Below are positions 42,651 to 55,640 of a DNA stretch of 64,000 nt, piece by piece (the stretch's first letter is position 1; the number at the start of each line of letters is the position of its first letter). The translations under genes were made by a program, and so were the position numbers. Source of the stretch: Dipteris shenzhenensis (lineage: Eukaryota; Polypodiophyta; Polypodiopsida; Gleicheniales); assembly GCA_047967505.1 (NCBI GenBank), contig CM106539.1, one strand, 5' to 3'. A model generated the notes under the pieces. That model did no database searches, had not been told where the DNA came from, and worked only from the letters and a program-made list of their open reading frames with translations.

Positions 42651-44549
42651 GCTATGAGAGAAAGCTAGTTGTAGGGTGCTGTCCGTAGCAATACAACACC
42701 AAGAAACAAAGCTCTAAAAGGAAACACCTTGAAGCTCCACGAATACCTCCAAAGAACACCCAAGGGTGGTAGTCCTCTTAGGTGTCTACTACAGGGCGGG
42801 AAGCCACCAGGGACCACATAGGGAAGGCACACCAAGGCGAGGGGCAATGCGCCTAGCAAAGTATGGTGTTTTATGCTCAAGTTGAGGTAACATGACCTCG
42901 GAAGGGTGAGTGGATATTTTCCTTTAAAGGATTATTGTTTGTATTATATTTATTTGGGCTTCATGTAAATGGTAAAAAAGGATTAATGTCAAGGTCCTTG
43001 ATGAGGGTGACAAGGCACTGACTAGATGGATCTAAGACTGTGGGTCTTAAATGCATTAAATGTGTAATGTCATGGGGATGTGGTGGTGATGGTGAAGTGT
43101 CTAAACTAGCTGTCACTGAATTTGGCCTAGGGTACCAGGCTAGGGGCCTTAGTTGTGCCCAAAAGGTACCTATGATGTTATGTGCAACAAGTGCAACTCT
43201 TGGTGCTATTAGAGTGGTTTCATTTTCTAAGGTCATTGGTTTGGTTCAATGGGGTCATCCTTTAAAAAATGACCCCCTAGAGATCCTTTAAAATAGGGTC
43301 ATTGGTTCCTTTGCAGTAGGGTCCTGGTGTGCCATTTGACCCCCTAGAGGCATTAAAAATCCCACACCTCATTTTGCTTAGGTGTCTACTGGTGGTCTAT
43401 CTGCGTGCCTTGTGTCACCTCTGGAAGTCCCTCAAAGGCCCTGGAGCCCTTTCTTAGCTTTCCTTGCTGATTTGAGACTTCATCCCTACTAGGGCAGGTT
43501 CATTCATTCATAGCAGATTTTTGCAGCTCTCTCTTTGCTTTGCTGACTGGAATTTCAAGCTTTCTTTGTGACAGTTTCCTCCCCTTGGTGCCCTCTCTTG
43601 CTAGCATGCTTTCGGGACCTAGACGCCTTCATTTTGGGCCACTTTTGAAGCTATTTTTGACTTTCTTCATGACAGAAGTTCTTCTTTTCTGCATCTAAAG
43701 CCATATTCATGGGTGCCTCTCTTCCTACTCCTGCCTAATGCAAGGCGCACTAAAAACGGAGCTGTTTGTGGGTTGAAAACTCTGTTCAGGTGGACGCATT
43801 CTTGGCTGATTTGCTACAGCTTGTTGGACGCACTTCTATCTGATCTTTGCTGGTGTTGGAAGACACTCCTAAGTAGCTCTCTCCTATCAGAGTCAGTTGT
43901 TCACTTCTCATTTTACTTCTGGAGCTATTTCGGGCTAAAACAGGCTCTTTTTGTTGGCTGAATTCTCATCTTCCTTCTACACTCTTTGCTACAGCCATTC
44001 GTACTGAGTTCCTACTAGGTTGGATGCCCTGCTGTTGGCCCGAGAGAGGATTGGGGCACTGGTTGTGATACTCTCTTCCTGGGGGCCTAGTGGTTGGGCC
44101 TTGGGCTCGGTAATGGCTTGGAAATGGATAATGCATTGCTTGGCATGCTGTCAGACTGGTCTACTTGTGATTATGCATGTTTGCTGAAAGGAATTAAGGT
44201 AATAGCATTGAGAGTTGGTCACTAGCACAGCCACGGGTTGGCATTGTACTGGGTTGCACTATGGGTGAGCTCTTGAAGGGAGTTCCTTTGTATCTTTGAG
44301 CTAACCAGTTTAAATAAATACCGCAAGGGGCACCAAGTGTTGGGGCCAACAGGTGTCACTCTCTATGTTTTCTGAGTAGGGGCATTCTAGCCTCCCTTGT
44401 CTTGAATGGCTACATGATGCTATGCAGTGAAGTTCTATGCTTCGAGTTTGGTTTGTGGACAAAGGCAATCTTTTAAGTTGGCTGTATTTTCACCTTTGTG
44501 AGTTAGTAGAGACATATACACTGCACTTAGTTATCTAAGCCGGTTATAG
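42651..44549. other. Anonymous DNA, possible degenerate LTR of the Ty3 gag relic
   Basis: Around 43235-43350 there are two diverged copies of a unit with GGTCAT(T/C), TTTAAAA and TGACCCCCTAGAG. The part up to 44549 stands where the 5' LTR of the Ty3 fragment at 44550 should be, but with no second copy I cannot delimit it. Confidence 0.35.
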
Positions 44550-45180
44550 TGGTTCCATTGCCGGGGCCCTCATCAAATCATTTAGAGGAGTCCTTGGGTA
44601 GCTTGGATAGAGAAAGCCTTTGCTGATTTTGGTACAGCCATCCATCGCTTTTGGATATGGATAATATTAGGCTTGGTTATGATGCAGACTCAGAGTTTGA
44701 CCCAGAGCCACAGATAAGGGGAGCACACCCTGGAATAAGAATGCAAAATGCAGCCTATGAAGGGCAAAATGTTCAAGTTGATGCATTGGGGCAACCAGCT
44801 CCACAAATGCAAAATCCTATGGGTACAATTGCATTGGGTGTTGACCCAAGTGTGCAAGCAAATGCTATGGCAGTAATGCAAACACAGATGGCTTCTGTGT
44901 TGCAAGTTTTGACTTAGCTCACTCAGATCTTTGCTGAGATTGTGCATAATCCAGCTTTGATGCCAAGGGCAGAGGCACAACCCATTCACGGTCCACAGAT
45001 GCATGTGGGACAGCCACTACTAGAGCCACCAACACCAGTGGTACACCCACTATCAGAGCCACCTACACCAATGGTACAGCCACTTGCAATGCCATAGAGG
45101 CAGGGACCAAATGGGAATGAGCATCTCTTATATTCCTTAAGGCGGCTAATACCAGACCTGGTAGTGGAGTATTTCTAGAG
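44550..45180 (+). pseudogene. Ty3/gypsy 5' end: primer site and gag N-terminus
   Basis: TGGTTCCATTGCCGGGG (44550-44566) resembles the TGGCGCCGTTGCCGGGG primer site typical of plant Ty3 elements. The ATG at 44657 opens a gag-like frame (DNIRLGYDADSEFDPEPQIR) rich in Gln, Pro and Met. It has in-frame TAGs at about 44915 and 45096, both in Gln-like settings, and a repeated EPPTP motif (about 45018-45072). After about 45180 the sequence changes to G-rich non-coding DNA. No pol is present. Confidence 0.55.
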
Positions 45181-46389
45181 GTTTGGGGAAGAATTGTAGA
45201 GGTTTGGGGGAGGAGCCAGGTTCGGGAAGAGGAGGAGGTTTAGGGAAGAGGGGAGAGAGCTTAAACCCACGTGGCGCAATGCAAAAAGGAGGCAGAGCTG
45301 CAGGAAAAGGTACAAAAGGGGCGCCAATAGCCACTTGGCACGTCGCCATTGGCTTGGGAGTAAATGCAGGTGGCAGACTGTGCGACTGTGGGGCAGAGCA
45401 AATGCTCCTCATGACATGTGGTGCATAGGGATAAGAGTTGGAGGCAGCTCAGACAGTCATGAAGTGCCTACAGTGGCATAGTGGCCATGAGCAGCGGCTC
45501 AGTCTTGCCACATGGTGCACTAATAAACGAGTTGATACCTGCTACTGAGTCACATAAGTGGGAGCCACGGGTTTAAAGCGCAATAAATGCACAATGCACA
45601 GTCAACAGTAGTGGCCATTGAGCGGGACGGTGCAGAGGCCACGGGGCAGAGGCAGTGCTCACACAAAACATTATTTTCAACCAGACAAAACAAGGGTAGC
45701 TCTCTAGAGTAGCCGGTATTTGAAAATTTCAATCGGTAAATAAAGACGTAAATACTTTCCAACCGGCCATATAAAGAAATTTACTCACATGAGACATTAT
45801 AAAAAGGCATATATTTTTTGAAAACCTTAAAAAAAGGAGTAAATACTTTATAACCGGCCATATAAAGGTATTCAATCATGTGAAACCTTATAAAAAGACA
45901 TTTATTTTCACTAAACCTCAAAAGAAGTGATAAATACTTTCCAATAGGCTATAGAGAGGTATTCACTCACACAAAATCCTTTTAAAAAGACATTTACTTA
46001 TACAAAACTAGAAAGAAACCGAGACACCATTTCTAGCCAAATCTTAAAGGTCTTGAAAGCAAAAGCAATATAAAATTAATCATAAATATGGACAAGCTAG
46101 CTGTGACACATTGCATAAATATATTGGATATCCAAAATGTTACAACTCCTCTCTTACAAAGTTGCAACCCAAAATTAAAACTTTGTGCTAGATACGATTT
46201 ATATAACCCACTCTCACATATTAAGAGTGAATGAAGTTATAAAATATATGTTCAATGTAAGCTATATTTAAGATTAAGATCCTTATACATTGTGACCTAT
46301 AAAACTATAAACGATATGTACAATGTCAGCTATGTTGAAGATGAAATCCTTATGGTGTGGCAAGCATAATCAAGAAAGTAGACACCATA
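45181..46389. other. Non-coding DNA with a motif shared with 53.5 kb
   Basis: G-rich at first (45181-45300), then AT-rich from 45700. AAATTTCAATCGGTA at 45724-45738 recurs at 53485-53499. A unit with AACCGGCCATATAAAG and ATTCACTCACA-type words occurs three times (about 45760, 45860, 45940). No gene recognised. Confidence 0.45.
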
Positions 46390-47890
46390 ACTCCAATCAC
46401 CATTACCTACCAAGACAACCAAGTAAACTTTTCAGCAAGCTTTGATAACAAGAGATAGCAAGGTATCTTTCTCTCATAATGGTCTACACAATGGTCACCT
46501 AGTAGTAGATCTTAGCCACACATTCAAACAATCCATTTCTTAGCTCAAGATCATCCTTAGCTGCATGCTTGAATAATCCCAAACCTGTATATTCACATAA
46601 AATCCCATGTAATGTACTTTTAGCATATTGAAAAAACAGATTTACACTACTAATCTAAATAGAAGACACTTACCATAGATGGATCCTCTTTCAATTATTG
46701 ATCTCAAAACAGCAACCATATTGATATCAAAACAGCGGCAACTGTATATATGTGATCCCTTACTGCACCTTAACCATTTGATTATAGAATCCTCTTTCAT
46801 TTGATTATAGAATCCTCTTTCAAATATTGATCTCAAAACAACAACCATATTGATATCAAGACAGTATCAACTGTATATGTGTGATCCCTTACTACACCTT
46901 AACCATTTGATTGTAGAATCCTCTTTCAATTAATTATTGATCTCAAAACAACAACTCAGGGGGGTCACTATGTATAAACCCTCTATATCACGTGCGTTCA
47001 AGGCATATTTCTAAAATCCCTTATCTGTAAATTTTTCATTAATAAAATGTACCCTTTTTCTATACAAATCTGTAATTTTTTTTGAAAATTGTTTTAAATA
47101 CTCCCTTATGTAGATTAACTTTTGTTAAATTTAGATATTAAAAACATCCTTCTGTTGAACTCACGTGATAGGGTTACATATAATGAGTGACCCCCCTGAG
47201 AACAACAACCATATTGATATCAAAGCCGTAGCAACTGTATATGTGTGATCACTTACTGCACCTTAACCATTTGATTGTAGACAAATATCATCATAGATAA
47301 TGCCACAAAAAAGGTGCACAACCCACAAAACAACCTACAAGTAAAACCATAGAGACATGATCATACTAGCTTACTTATAAGGACAACTAAGACATCATAA
47401 CCAAGACAATGATTGCTACCATTACTTGCCAAGACAACCAAGCAAACTACTAAAAAGCTTTAACAATATGAGATGGCAAAGGAAGCTTTACCTCAACGGT
47501 TACTCGGTAGTAGATCTTAGTCCCATATCTTGCCCACATGATCACGATCCTGAGGTATGCAGAGTTGTAACATCAAGTAAAAGCTAAATGGTTGATTTGA
47601 TCATAAGACACTTGTCAAGCAAGATATCCACACATTCAAACACTCCATTTCCAAGCTCAAGATCATCATCAATTGCATGCTTGAATAAAACCAAACCTGT
47701 ATATTCACAAAAAATCCCATGTAATCTAATTTCAATATGTATAAAAACAGATTTACACTTCTAATCTAATAGAAAAAACTTACCATAGATGGACCCTCTT
47801 CAAAATATTGATCTCAAAACAGCAATTGTATATATGGGATCCCTTACTGCGCCTTAATCGTTTCATTGTAGATAGAAATCATTATAGATA
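46390..47890. repeat. Segmental and tandem repeats 3' of the hAT gene
   Basis: A block with CCAAGACAACCAAG, CACATTCAAAC, AAACCTGTATATTCACA and ACTTACCATAGATGGA occurs at 46405-46685 and again at about 47440-47795. Within it, a unit of about 145 bp (ATTGATCTCAAAACA ... CTTAACCATTTGATTGTAGA) is present in at least three copies from 46695 to 47280, with a fourth shortened copy at about 47805-47880. No coding function is evident. The block may be the subterminal part of the hAT element to the right. Confidence 0.8.
46955..47200. mobile_element. hAT-type MITE, 246 bp, with perfect 8-bp target duplication
   Basis: The left end CTCAGGGGGGTCACT and the right end, reverse-complemented (CTCAGGGGGGTCACTC), match. 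The inverted repeats extend imperfectly for about 40 bases (both contain TATCACGTG). AACAACAA flanks both sides (46947-46954 and 47201-47208), an 8-bp target duplication as made by hAT transposases. The neighbouring copy of the tandem repeat (about 46835-46850) shows the empty site with one AACAACAA. The interior is AT-rich and non-coding. Confidence 0.88.
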
Positions 47891-48125
47891 ATCCACAAAA
47901 AAGCATGCACAAAAAATATATCCCAAAAAACAACTTGCAAATAAAAGCATAGAGAAATGATTTTACTTAATAGGATAGCTAAGAGAATGAATATTGATTT
48001 CAAGACAAAATCTACCTAATGATTGAAACTTTAAAAAAATACCTTCGACCTCTTTGAATCCCGCTGACCCTACATTCAAAGAAAGAAATCAAAGTCAACT
48101 AAACACATATACAATCACACTAAAA

Positions 48126-50338
48126 TTATATATATATGATAAACAAATCAAAAGCATACCTTGTGCTTTCACCATAGATATGCCTACTAGATTTGGTACC
48201 TCTCTTCCATAATTCAATGGCAACACCAAAATCATAGTCTTCAAGAGGTGGCCCTTCGATGTACACATGCATAAGTGCATCCATGCTCCTTGATTTTAGA
48301 GAGTTTCGAAGCTTGTCCTTGATTATATTTTGTATGCTGAAACCTCTTTCACATATTGCTGTACTTGCACATTGTAGCATAGAGATATGTGCTAAACAAA
48401 GTAGCATGGGATACTTGGCAGCCGTGGTTGGGTTTCTAGCAATAGAGACCCATGTATCCCTCAAACTCCTTCTTTCCCATTCAAATGCAGCTTGTGCCTT
48501 GAAATATTGATACTCCCATTTGGCATGCATCTTGTCAATAAGAGGTCCGATGCTCTCTCCGTTTTCAAGATCCTTGGACTCACCATAGTAGGATGCAAGT
48601 GTCTCAATTTCAGAAAACCCATAATTCTTCAAATGGTTTCCCTTTGGAAAGGTACAAGGTGATAATGCCTTGAAGCATCCAACAAGGTTGTTATCTAGAA
48701 ACCTTTCAAATAGATTCTGAACTATCACGTTAGAGAACTCCTTTTGAAATTCAAGGGCTGACTCCATATCCATGCCATCAAGATTTCTGCGAATCAAGAC
48801 TGATCTGTCTGTATTGCCACGAAGAGATGCTCTAAGGGCAGCAAGCTGTCCCACAATAGGGCCATAATCTGGAATAATGGGATAACCCATGGTGTCACAT
48901 TGAGATGCATTGATATCCACATCTGGATCCACGAGGAATTGTTCACGAATTAAGTGTATTTCAGTTTGTATAATCCCACTAACTGCTGAAATATCAACAA
49001 AGTTACATTGAAATGTTTTGCTCAATATGGCCAACCTTTCAAGCATATCTGCCATGAAGTGAATCTTGTAGATGAACTCAAAATTGCTCACCTTGACAAA
49101 CAAAGTGGGATTATATGACTTCAAAAATACCAGCAAAGGCTCAAAAGATTCACAAACTTTGTGAATAGCTAATGATCTACTCAGCCATCTGTGAATATGA
49201 CTCATCTTAAGTTCCACACACCTAAACTCGGTCTCTGGAGACTTCAGTGCTGTAATTTTTAAGGCACTTTTGGAAAAGATCGCTGCTATCTCATTCACAA
49301 TCTGATCAATTTCTTGGGCTGTTACAGATCTCTTAACTGCGTCACATAAGCATAGGCTGGTTCTATGAGCAATACAATGTATTGAAGTCATATAAGGACT
49401 GACTCGTTTCATGCAAGCAGCTAGCCCATTAACATGCCCTATCATAGATGAAGCACCATCTGTACCCAAGCAAACTATGTTGTTGACATCAAGGTGTAGT
49501 TGTGACAAGAAGAACATGCAAGAATCATACAAATTGCTTGAATTTCCACCTTGTATTTCCAAGAGGCCTAGAAACACTATAACGGGTTCACAATCCTCTA
49601 TGAATGAGGCATAGACAATGAGGTGGCGAATATGCCCAATATTCATCGATTCATCCATCATGAGGCTGTAAAATGTAGATGCTTTCATCCTTTTCAAGAT
49701 TTGTGACAAAAGCCCCTCACTAATGCATCTCACAAACTTACTACATGCCTTGTCATTGTGGTACAAATCAGTTGTGATGTATGGGCATTTGCATCGGATT
49801 AAAAGCTTCAGTTGTTTCGAATATGAGCTAAAAGAAAGATCCTCTTTGGCAACAAAATATGCTGTTGTAAATAGATTCCAATGGCTTGATTGGCATCATC
49901 CTTGGATCTATTCATCCCATCTTCAATGCATAATTTCTTGAATCCATGTACAGATTTTGCCTCAGAATGTGCCCTAGATTTTGCATGCTCTGTAAGAGCA
50001 TTGTGCTGGATATTAATGGAACTAGATTTCCCAAACTCACTTTTGGAGCGTATGCCATTCTTGCAATACTTGCAAAAAATCCTACCGACGGACTTGTCAA
50101 AATAAGCCCATTCAAATGTTGCTGTACAAGCTTCGTTCCATGCTTGCCTTCGAAGCTGTAACTGCAAATCATTCTCTAGGCCAACTACATTTGGCTCTGT
50201 ATCTCCTAAGATATCCTCTCCCTCACCTTCATTGGAGGATGCATCTTTTGAAATGTGCCTCTTCCTTGAATGCTTTGGGGGTGGTGGTTGTTGAGTGAAC
50301 ATCGGCGAATGAAATAGAGACATTTGTTGCGGAGGCAT
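48126..50338 (-). pseudogene. hAT-family transposase (ZNF862/DUF4371-like), frameshifted
   Basis: The ATG at 50338 (MPPQQMSLFHSPMFTQQ) opens a first frame to 49808 that carries a BED/TTF-type zinc finger: FEWAYFDKSVGRIFCKYC ... LTEHAKSRAHSEA (about 49960-50110). After a frame change at about 49880 (LFTTAYFVAKEDL), the second frame to 48126 holds the hAT core. Its catalytic-type blocks are MMDESMNIGHIRHL (about 49625-49665), CLGTDGASSM (about 49450-49480) and SIHCIAHRTSLCLC (about 49345-49385). The C-terminal dimerisation region reads TAICERGFSIQNIIKDKLRN (about 48305-48365). Total length of about 735 residues is normal. The frame break is the only clear lesion. It would act in the nucleus by cut-and-paste, making 8-bp target duplications. 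Confidence 0.88.
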
Positions 50339-50373
50339 AGCTATCTATAAACAAATAGAAACTAATCTAAGTA

Positions 50374-50378
50374 AAGCT

Positions 50379-50422
<44 letters not shown>

Positions 50423-50667
50423 ATGATGATTCCAAGATGTAGAGAACTAAAGCTATTCTATTTGGGTGAACCACCATATTATGGTTGCTGCCATAATGAG
50501 AATGTAACAAAGGTGACCCTCGCATTACATCCAGTTATGCGCTAGCCATATTGGCCATGCCATGCAAACAATGCATTCCAAGAAAGTATATCCCAAAGTT
50601 CTAACCTTTCTCTTTTCCCCCTCCATAAAAAAGATTAGGATAATTAAGAGCATAGACAAATGCAAGC

Positions 50668-50727
<60 letters not shown>

Positions 50728-50962
50728 TGATGATTCCAAGATGTAGAGGACTAAAGCTATTCTATTTGAGTGGACCACCATAATATGGGACACACAAGGT
50801 TGCTACCATAATGAGGATGTAACAAAGGTGACCCTCAACCATATTGGGCATGTCATGCAAATAGTGCATTATAAGAAAGTATGTCTCACAGTTCAAATCT
50901 TTCTCTTTTGCCCCTCCCTCAAAAAAATCAGGATAATTGAGGGCATAGACGAATGCAAGTTA
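50374..50962. repeat. Tandem duplication of about 290 bp with (CT)n(CA)n heads
   Basis: Unit 1 (50374-50665) and unit 2 (50666-50962) each start with a (CT)n(CA)n microsatellite, continue ATGATGATTCCAAGATGTAGAG, and end GCATAGAC(A/G)AATGCAAG. They differ by substitutions and a few indels. The unit lies directly upstream of the hAT start codon. Confidence 0.88.
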
Positions 50963-52027
50963 TTATACCTGAACTTTGAAGATGCTTTATTACAATTATC
51001 CAGAGTCTACCCCACTCCAAAGACGACAATCTTAATCCAGGGAGACTGCAACTCAATGTGGACTGCCACACCTGCTTCAGATTAGCGGTTCAGCAAACAT
51101 TTACAAACATTGATAGCAAGGAACGATTAATGTTCACATCTTGGAAATAGACAATGAAAATAAACCTTGAAACATGTTTCTACAAGATACAACAGCAATT
51201 TATTTTGTGAAAGAGGTTTCTACTCTCTCTCTCTCTCTCACACACACACATGTCACACACACATACACACGAGCATTTTGTGAGGGCTGATACTGTCAAA
51301 GGCTACTTGTTGGTGTGCTATTAGTTGCTGATCCTCAATGCTCACCCCTCATAACACAGATTTGAAGTGTTGTTAGAACTCTAATCTATGGATTTCAGAT
51401 ATCCATACAAGGGAACTCTAAAAAATAACCATGGAGGTATCCCTAGTCTACCTCCCACCCATCTCCGCTACTAAGAGCACTAGAAAGTTTTTCCACTCCA
51501 ACCGGTGAGGCCCCATGCATTAACCCATCCTCCCATCACATCTCGACGATGCAATTGTGGAAGGCTTGCTTGAGCCTAGGAGACGAGATGTGGAAACCTA
51601 CATAGATCTCGTTGATTGTGCTTGAAAATGGCTAAGTTCTAGGCTTTCTTGAACCTCTTACTATTGATGGAGACAAGATGTGGAACCTAGTTGATTTTGC
51701 TTGAAAATGGCTATGCTCTTGAATTCTTTGATATAAGGATGGCCCATGAGGTCACTCTTGGCTTCCCCTTTAATGCCTCTCTCTAGGACAATACTTGATA
51801 TCCACTAGATCTTCTCATAAACAATATTACCCACATTTCAATCGCTATATTATATTAGAATTTTCCATGGTTCTACTTTCCTTCACTTTTACTTACATAT
51901 CCAAATGGTTTGGTGCATGATGTTCACCTCCAAATCATGCAACCCTACCTTTTAACTTCTTTCACTAGAGCCTAGAAGTACAATAATGTAACTTGTGCTT
52001 GAAAGTATGATAGCACTCTTGAATGAG

Positions 52028-52059
<32 letters not shown>

Positions 52060-53984
52060 ATCAAGCATTACAAAATGACAACGAAGCATCAAGCCCCATA
52101 TCCCGAAAGTTACTGAAGGTTAGCTTACAAATTTGCTGGCCAAAACTGCAAATTTGCTGGCCAAAACTACAAATTTGCCCCGTATCCCCATATCCAGTAT
52201 GCCAGCCAAAACCGCAAACCTAGCAACATCAATGAGAATCATAAGCTCTAATATATAATCGGTTGCTCCCACGGCAAGATCACCTTTTGACACTATCAAT
52301 CTATTGATCGTCTCGTGTCTAGAAGGAGGAGAAAGGCTATTCACATTTTTTATGAAGGGCTTCAAAGGGGAACGCTTGGTAGTAGCCACATCAATCGTAT
52401 TACGCTCTGGAGTCTTCCGTGAAACCTCAAAGTTCAACCAAGTTACCAACCTGGGTCCTGGACTATGAAGTTTGGAGTGTGAATCGTGATTGATCATTGG
52501 TCCTCTGGCGGCTGGCCATCGATGCCTTTGAACTTCGAACTTCAGGGCAATGGAGAAACTGGAGACTGTAGGCAGAGGGCACTGAAGTTCGAAGTTCACA
52601 GTTTGTCCTGACTCCTCGGACCTTGGCCGTCATGCTTATACGGAGCTCTCAGCTGGTTGGCTGCTGCTGCTCTGCTGCTATGCTTGCAGATGCATCATGC
52701 AAGCTGCACAGTGCACACTGCATGCCACTGCAGCCTGCTTACCAAAACTTCTGCCGTTGCTCCAGTACACAAAAGACAGTAGACTACTGCTACGAGTGCA
52801 GCCTGCCTATCTGGCCAAATATCGCGATTCGCGATTCGAATTTCGCCCCTGGCCCCCTACGCAGTGCATAGTCAGGACTCAGAATCCGGAATCCAGATCC
52901 AATCTAGGATCTACCGAAGTTGGGATGCGGGCATGCTTGGAGGCTAGATCCGACAAAATCCTCTACTGAGTTGAATCCTGATGAGGCAAGGGGGGAGGAG
53001 AAGTAGGAGCAGCATTGGATCACTGTAGTATGAGGGGGGGGGGAGACAAAGTGCATTGTGCGGGCGAGAATGGGGAAGGGATGTCATGATCATCATGGGT
53101 GGGTCGTTCAAACTTGGATGGGATGGAAAAGGAGGAGGGGGGTTAGTTGTAAAATTAAAGAGGATCCTGGATCACTCTATGACTCGTCACTCAACCTTAG
53201 TTTGAGACAAACATGAGGATTGAAGTTTGAACCATGGCTCTTAGAGTTAATACATGGCTCTAGCCTCTTACAGTTATAAAATATATTCTACTAATAGTAC
53301 TACTCTATATATATACATAATTTAATAAAGGCACGTTCTAGACTCACCCTTTATTATAAAGACTATCTATACCAAGAACCCTTTAATTAAAGTCTATTTT
53401 CATGTGTGCCTTTAAAATAAAGTTTCGACCTTCATTTGAACCCTTTATTAAAAAAGGCATATCATTTTCCCAATCGGGATTTCTAAATTTCAATCGGTAT
53501 TTTTACACTAAAAGCCGGGTTTTGTGAGCACTAGGCAGAGGGGCTGGCACACTGTGGACTGAAGGTAAACCATTGGAGGACACATGGACGTAGTCAGCGG
53601 AGGAGCGCAGTCAAGGGGCAGAGCAAGAAACGTGGTGTGCGCGAGTCCATTGGCTGGCAAAGTAGCAAATGTTGGTTGGCGCAAGGCCCGTTGGCAGCAG
53701 TCCAAAGGCAGAGCAGCAAACATGGCACCAGAGGGCACATAATCTAGACACTAGAGTCCATAGAGGCCCGCAAATACAACAAAAGAGAGATCGGTCACGT
53801 GGCGGCCGAACTGCAGCGAGAGGAAAGTGGCACATGCGGGGGCCCAAAGTGGACACATGGCAATCTCTGACCATGAAGACTATGAAGATTGCTTGAATGA
53901 GGTGCAGCGTGAAATGTGTCAAAGCAATGATGTGGCCGTTAGGAGATAAAAGACACTATGGGACAAAAGTACATGGTGGCCAGG
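50963..53984. other. Intergenic DNA with short repeats, no gene recognised
   Basis: (CT)n(CA)n at 51222-51272 and (CT)n at 52031-52056. A 21-bp tandem repeat CAAATTTGCTGGCCAAAAC.. lies at 52128-52179 (two and a half copies), and a G10 run at about 53034. CTTTATTA/CCTTTAATTA words cluster at 53340-53460, and the AAATTTCAATCGGTA word shared with 45.7 kb is at 53485. The frames at 52120-52599 and 53508-53922 (minus) show no recognisable motif. Confidence 0.5.
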
Positions 53985-53985
53985 G

Positions 53986-54051
<66 letters not shown>

Positions 54052-54268
54052 AATATATAATATATTATTTAATATATGTAAAATATAATATAATATGTAT
54101 ATATATTATAATTCATAATATATTATATATTATATTATATATTAGAGAAAGAGGGCGATAGGGTGAAGAGAGATAAAGAGAGGGGGGGAGAGAGAGAGAG
54201 AGAGGGGGGAAGAGAGAGAGAGAGAGAACAAAGTGAGCGAGAGCATGTGTATGTGTGTGTGTGTGTGT

Positions 54269-54333
<65 letters not shown>

Positions 54334-54347
54334 AGTGAAATAGTAAG

Positions 54348-54397
<50 letters not shown>

Positions 54398-54501
54398 CGA
54401 GAGAGAAAGAGAAAAAGAGAGAGAGAGAGAGAGAGGGGGGGGGATAAGGGGGATAGATAGAGAGAGGGAGAGGATGGGGGGGGAGAGAGAGAGGGGGGGG
54501 C

Positions 54502-54554
<53 letters not shown>

Positions 54555-54719
54555 GAGAGTGAAATAGTAAGAGAGATAGAGATAGAGATAGAGATAGAGA
54601 TAGAGATAGAGATAGAGATAGAGATAGAGATAGAGATAGAGATAGAGATAGAGATAGAGATAGAGATAGAGATAGAGATAGAGATAGAGATAGAGATAGA
54701 GATAGAGATAGATAGATAC

Positions 54720-54772
<53 letters not shown>

Positions 54773-54921
54773 AGTGAAATAGTAAGGGGGGGAGAGAGAG
54801 AGAGAGAGAGAGAGAGAGTGAGTGAAATAGTAAGGGGAGAGAGTGAGTGAGTGTGTGTGTGAAGAAAGAGAGAGAAAGAGAGAGAGAGAGAGAGAGCAAA
54901 GTGAGTGAGTGAATGAGTGTA

Positions 54922-54969
<48 letters not shown>

Positions 54970-54986
54970 GTGTGTGTGTGTGTGTC

Positions 54987-55021
<35 letters not shown>

Positions 55022-55113
55022 AAAGTGAGTGAGAGGGTATGTGTGTGTGTGTGCGTGTCTGAAGAGAGAGAATGAGAGAGAGAGAGAGAGAGAACAAAGT
55101 GAGTGAGAGGGTA

Positions 55114-55174
<61 letters not shown>

Positions 55175-55181
55175 AAAGTGA

Positions 55182-55221
<40 letters not shown>

Positions 55222-55226
55222 ACAAA

Positions 55227-55273
<47 letters not shown>

Positions 55274-55303
55274 CAAAGTGAGTGAGAGGGTGTGTGTTTG
55301 TGT

Positions 55304-55366
<63 letters not shown>

Positions 55367-55575
55367 GAGAGAGAGGGAGAGAATAGAGAGAGTGTGTGTG
55401 TGGGTATATTTATATTTATATTTATATTTACATGTATATGTATGTATGTATGCATGTATATATATATGTGTGTGTATGTATGTATATGTATATATATGTA
55501 TATTTATATTTATATTTACATATATTTATATATTATGCTGACGTTTAAATGGAGGCCTACTAAGCAGCCAATTGC

Positions 55576-55640
<65 letters not shown>

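Noticed and set aside
45146-45428. Pro-rich frames on both strands
   Set aside because: They arise from a G-rich stretch (GAGGTTTGGGG repeats) and have no conserved motif.
54113-55455. Long open frames of Ser-Leu, Ser-Ile, His-Thr and Arg-Glu dipeptides, up to 437 codons
   Set aside because: They are translations of (GA)n, (GATAGA)n and (GT)n microsatellites in several frames and on both strands; no composition or domain of a real protein.
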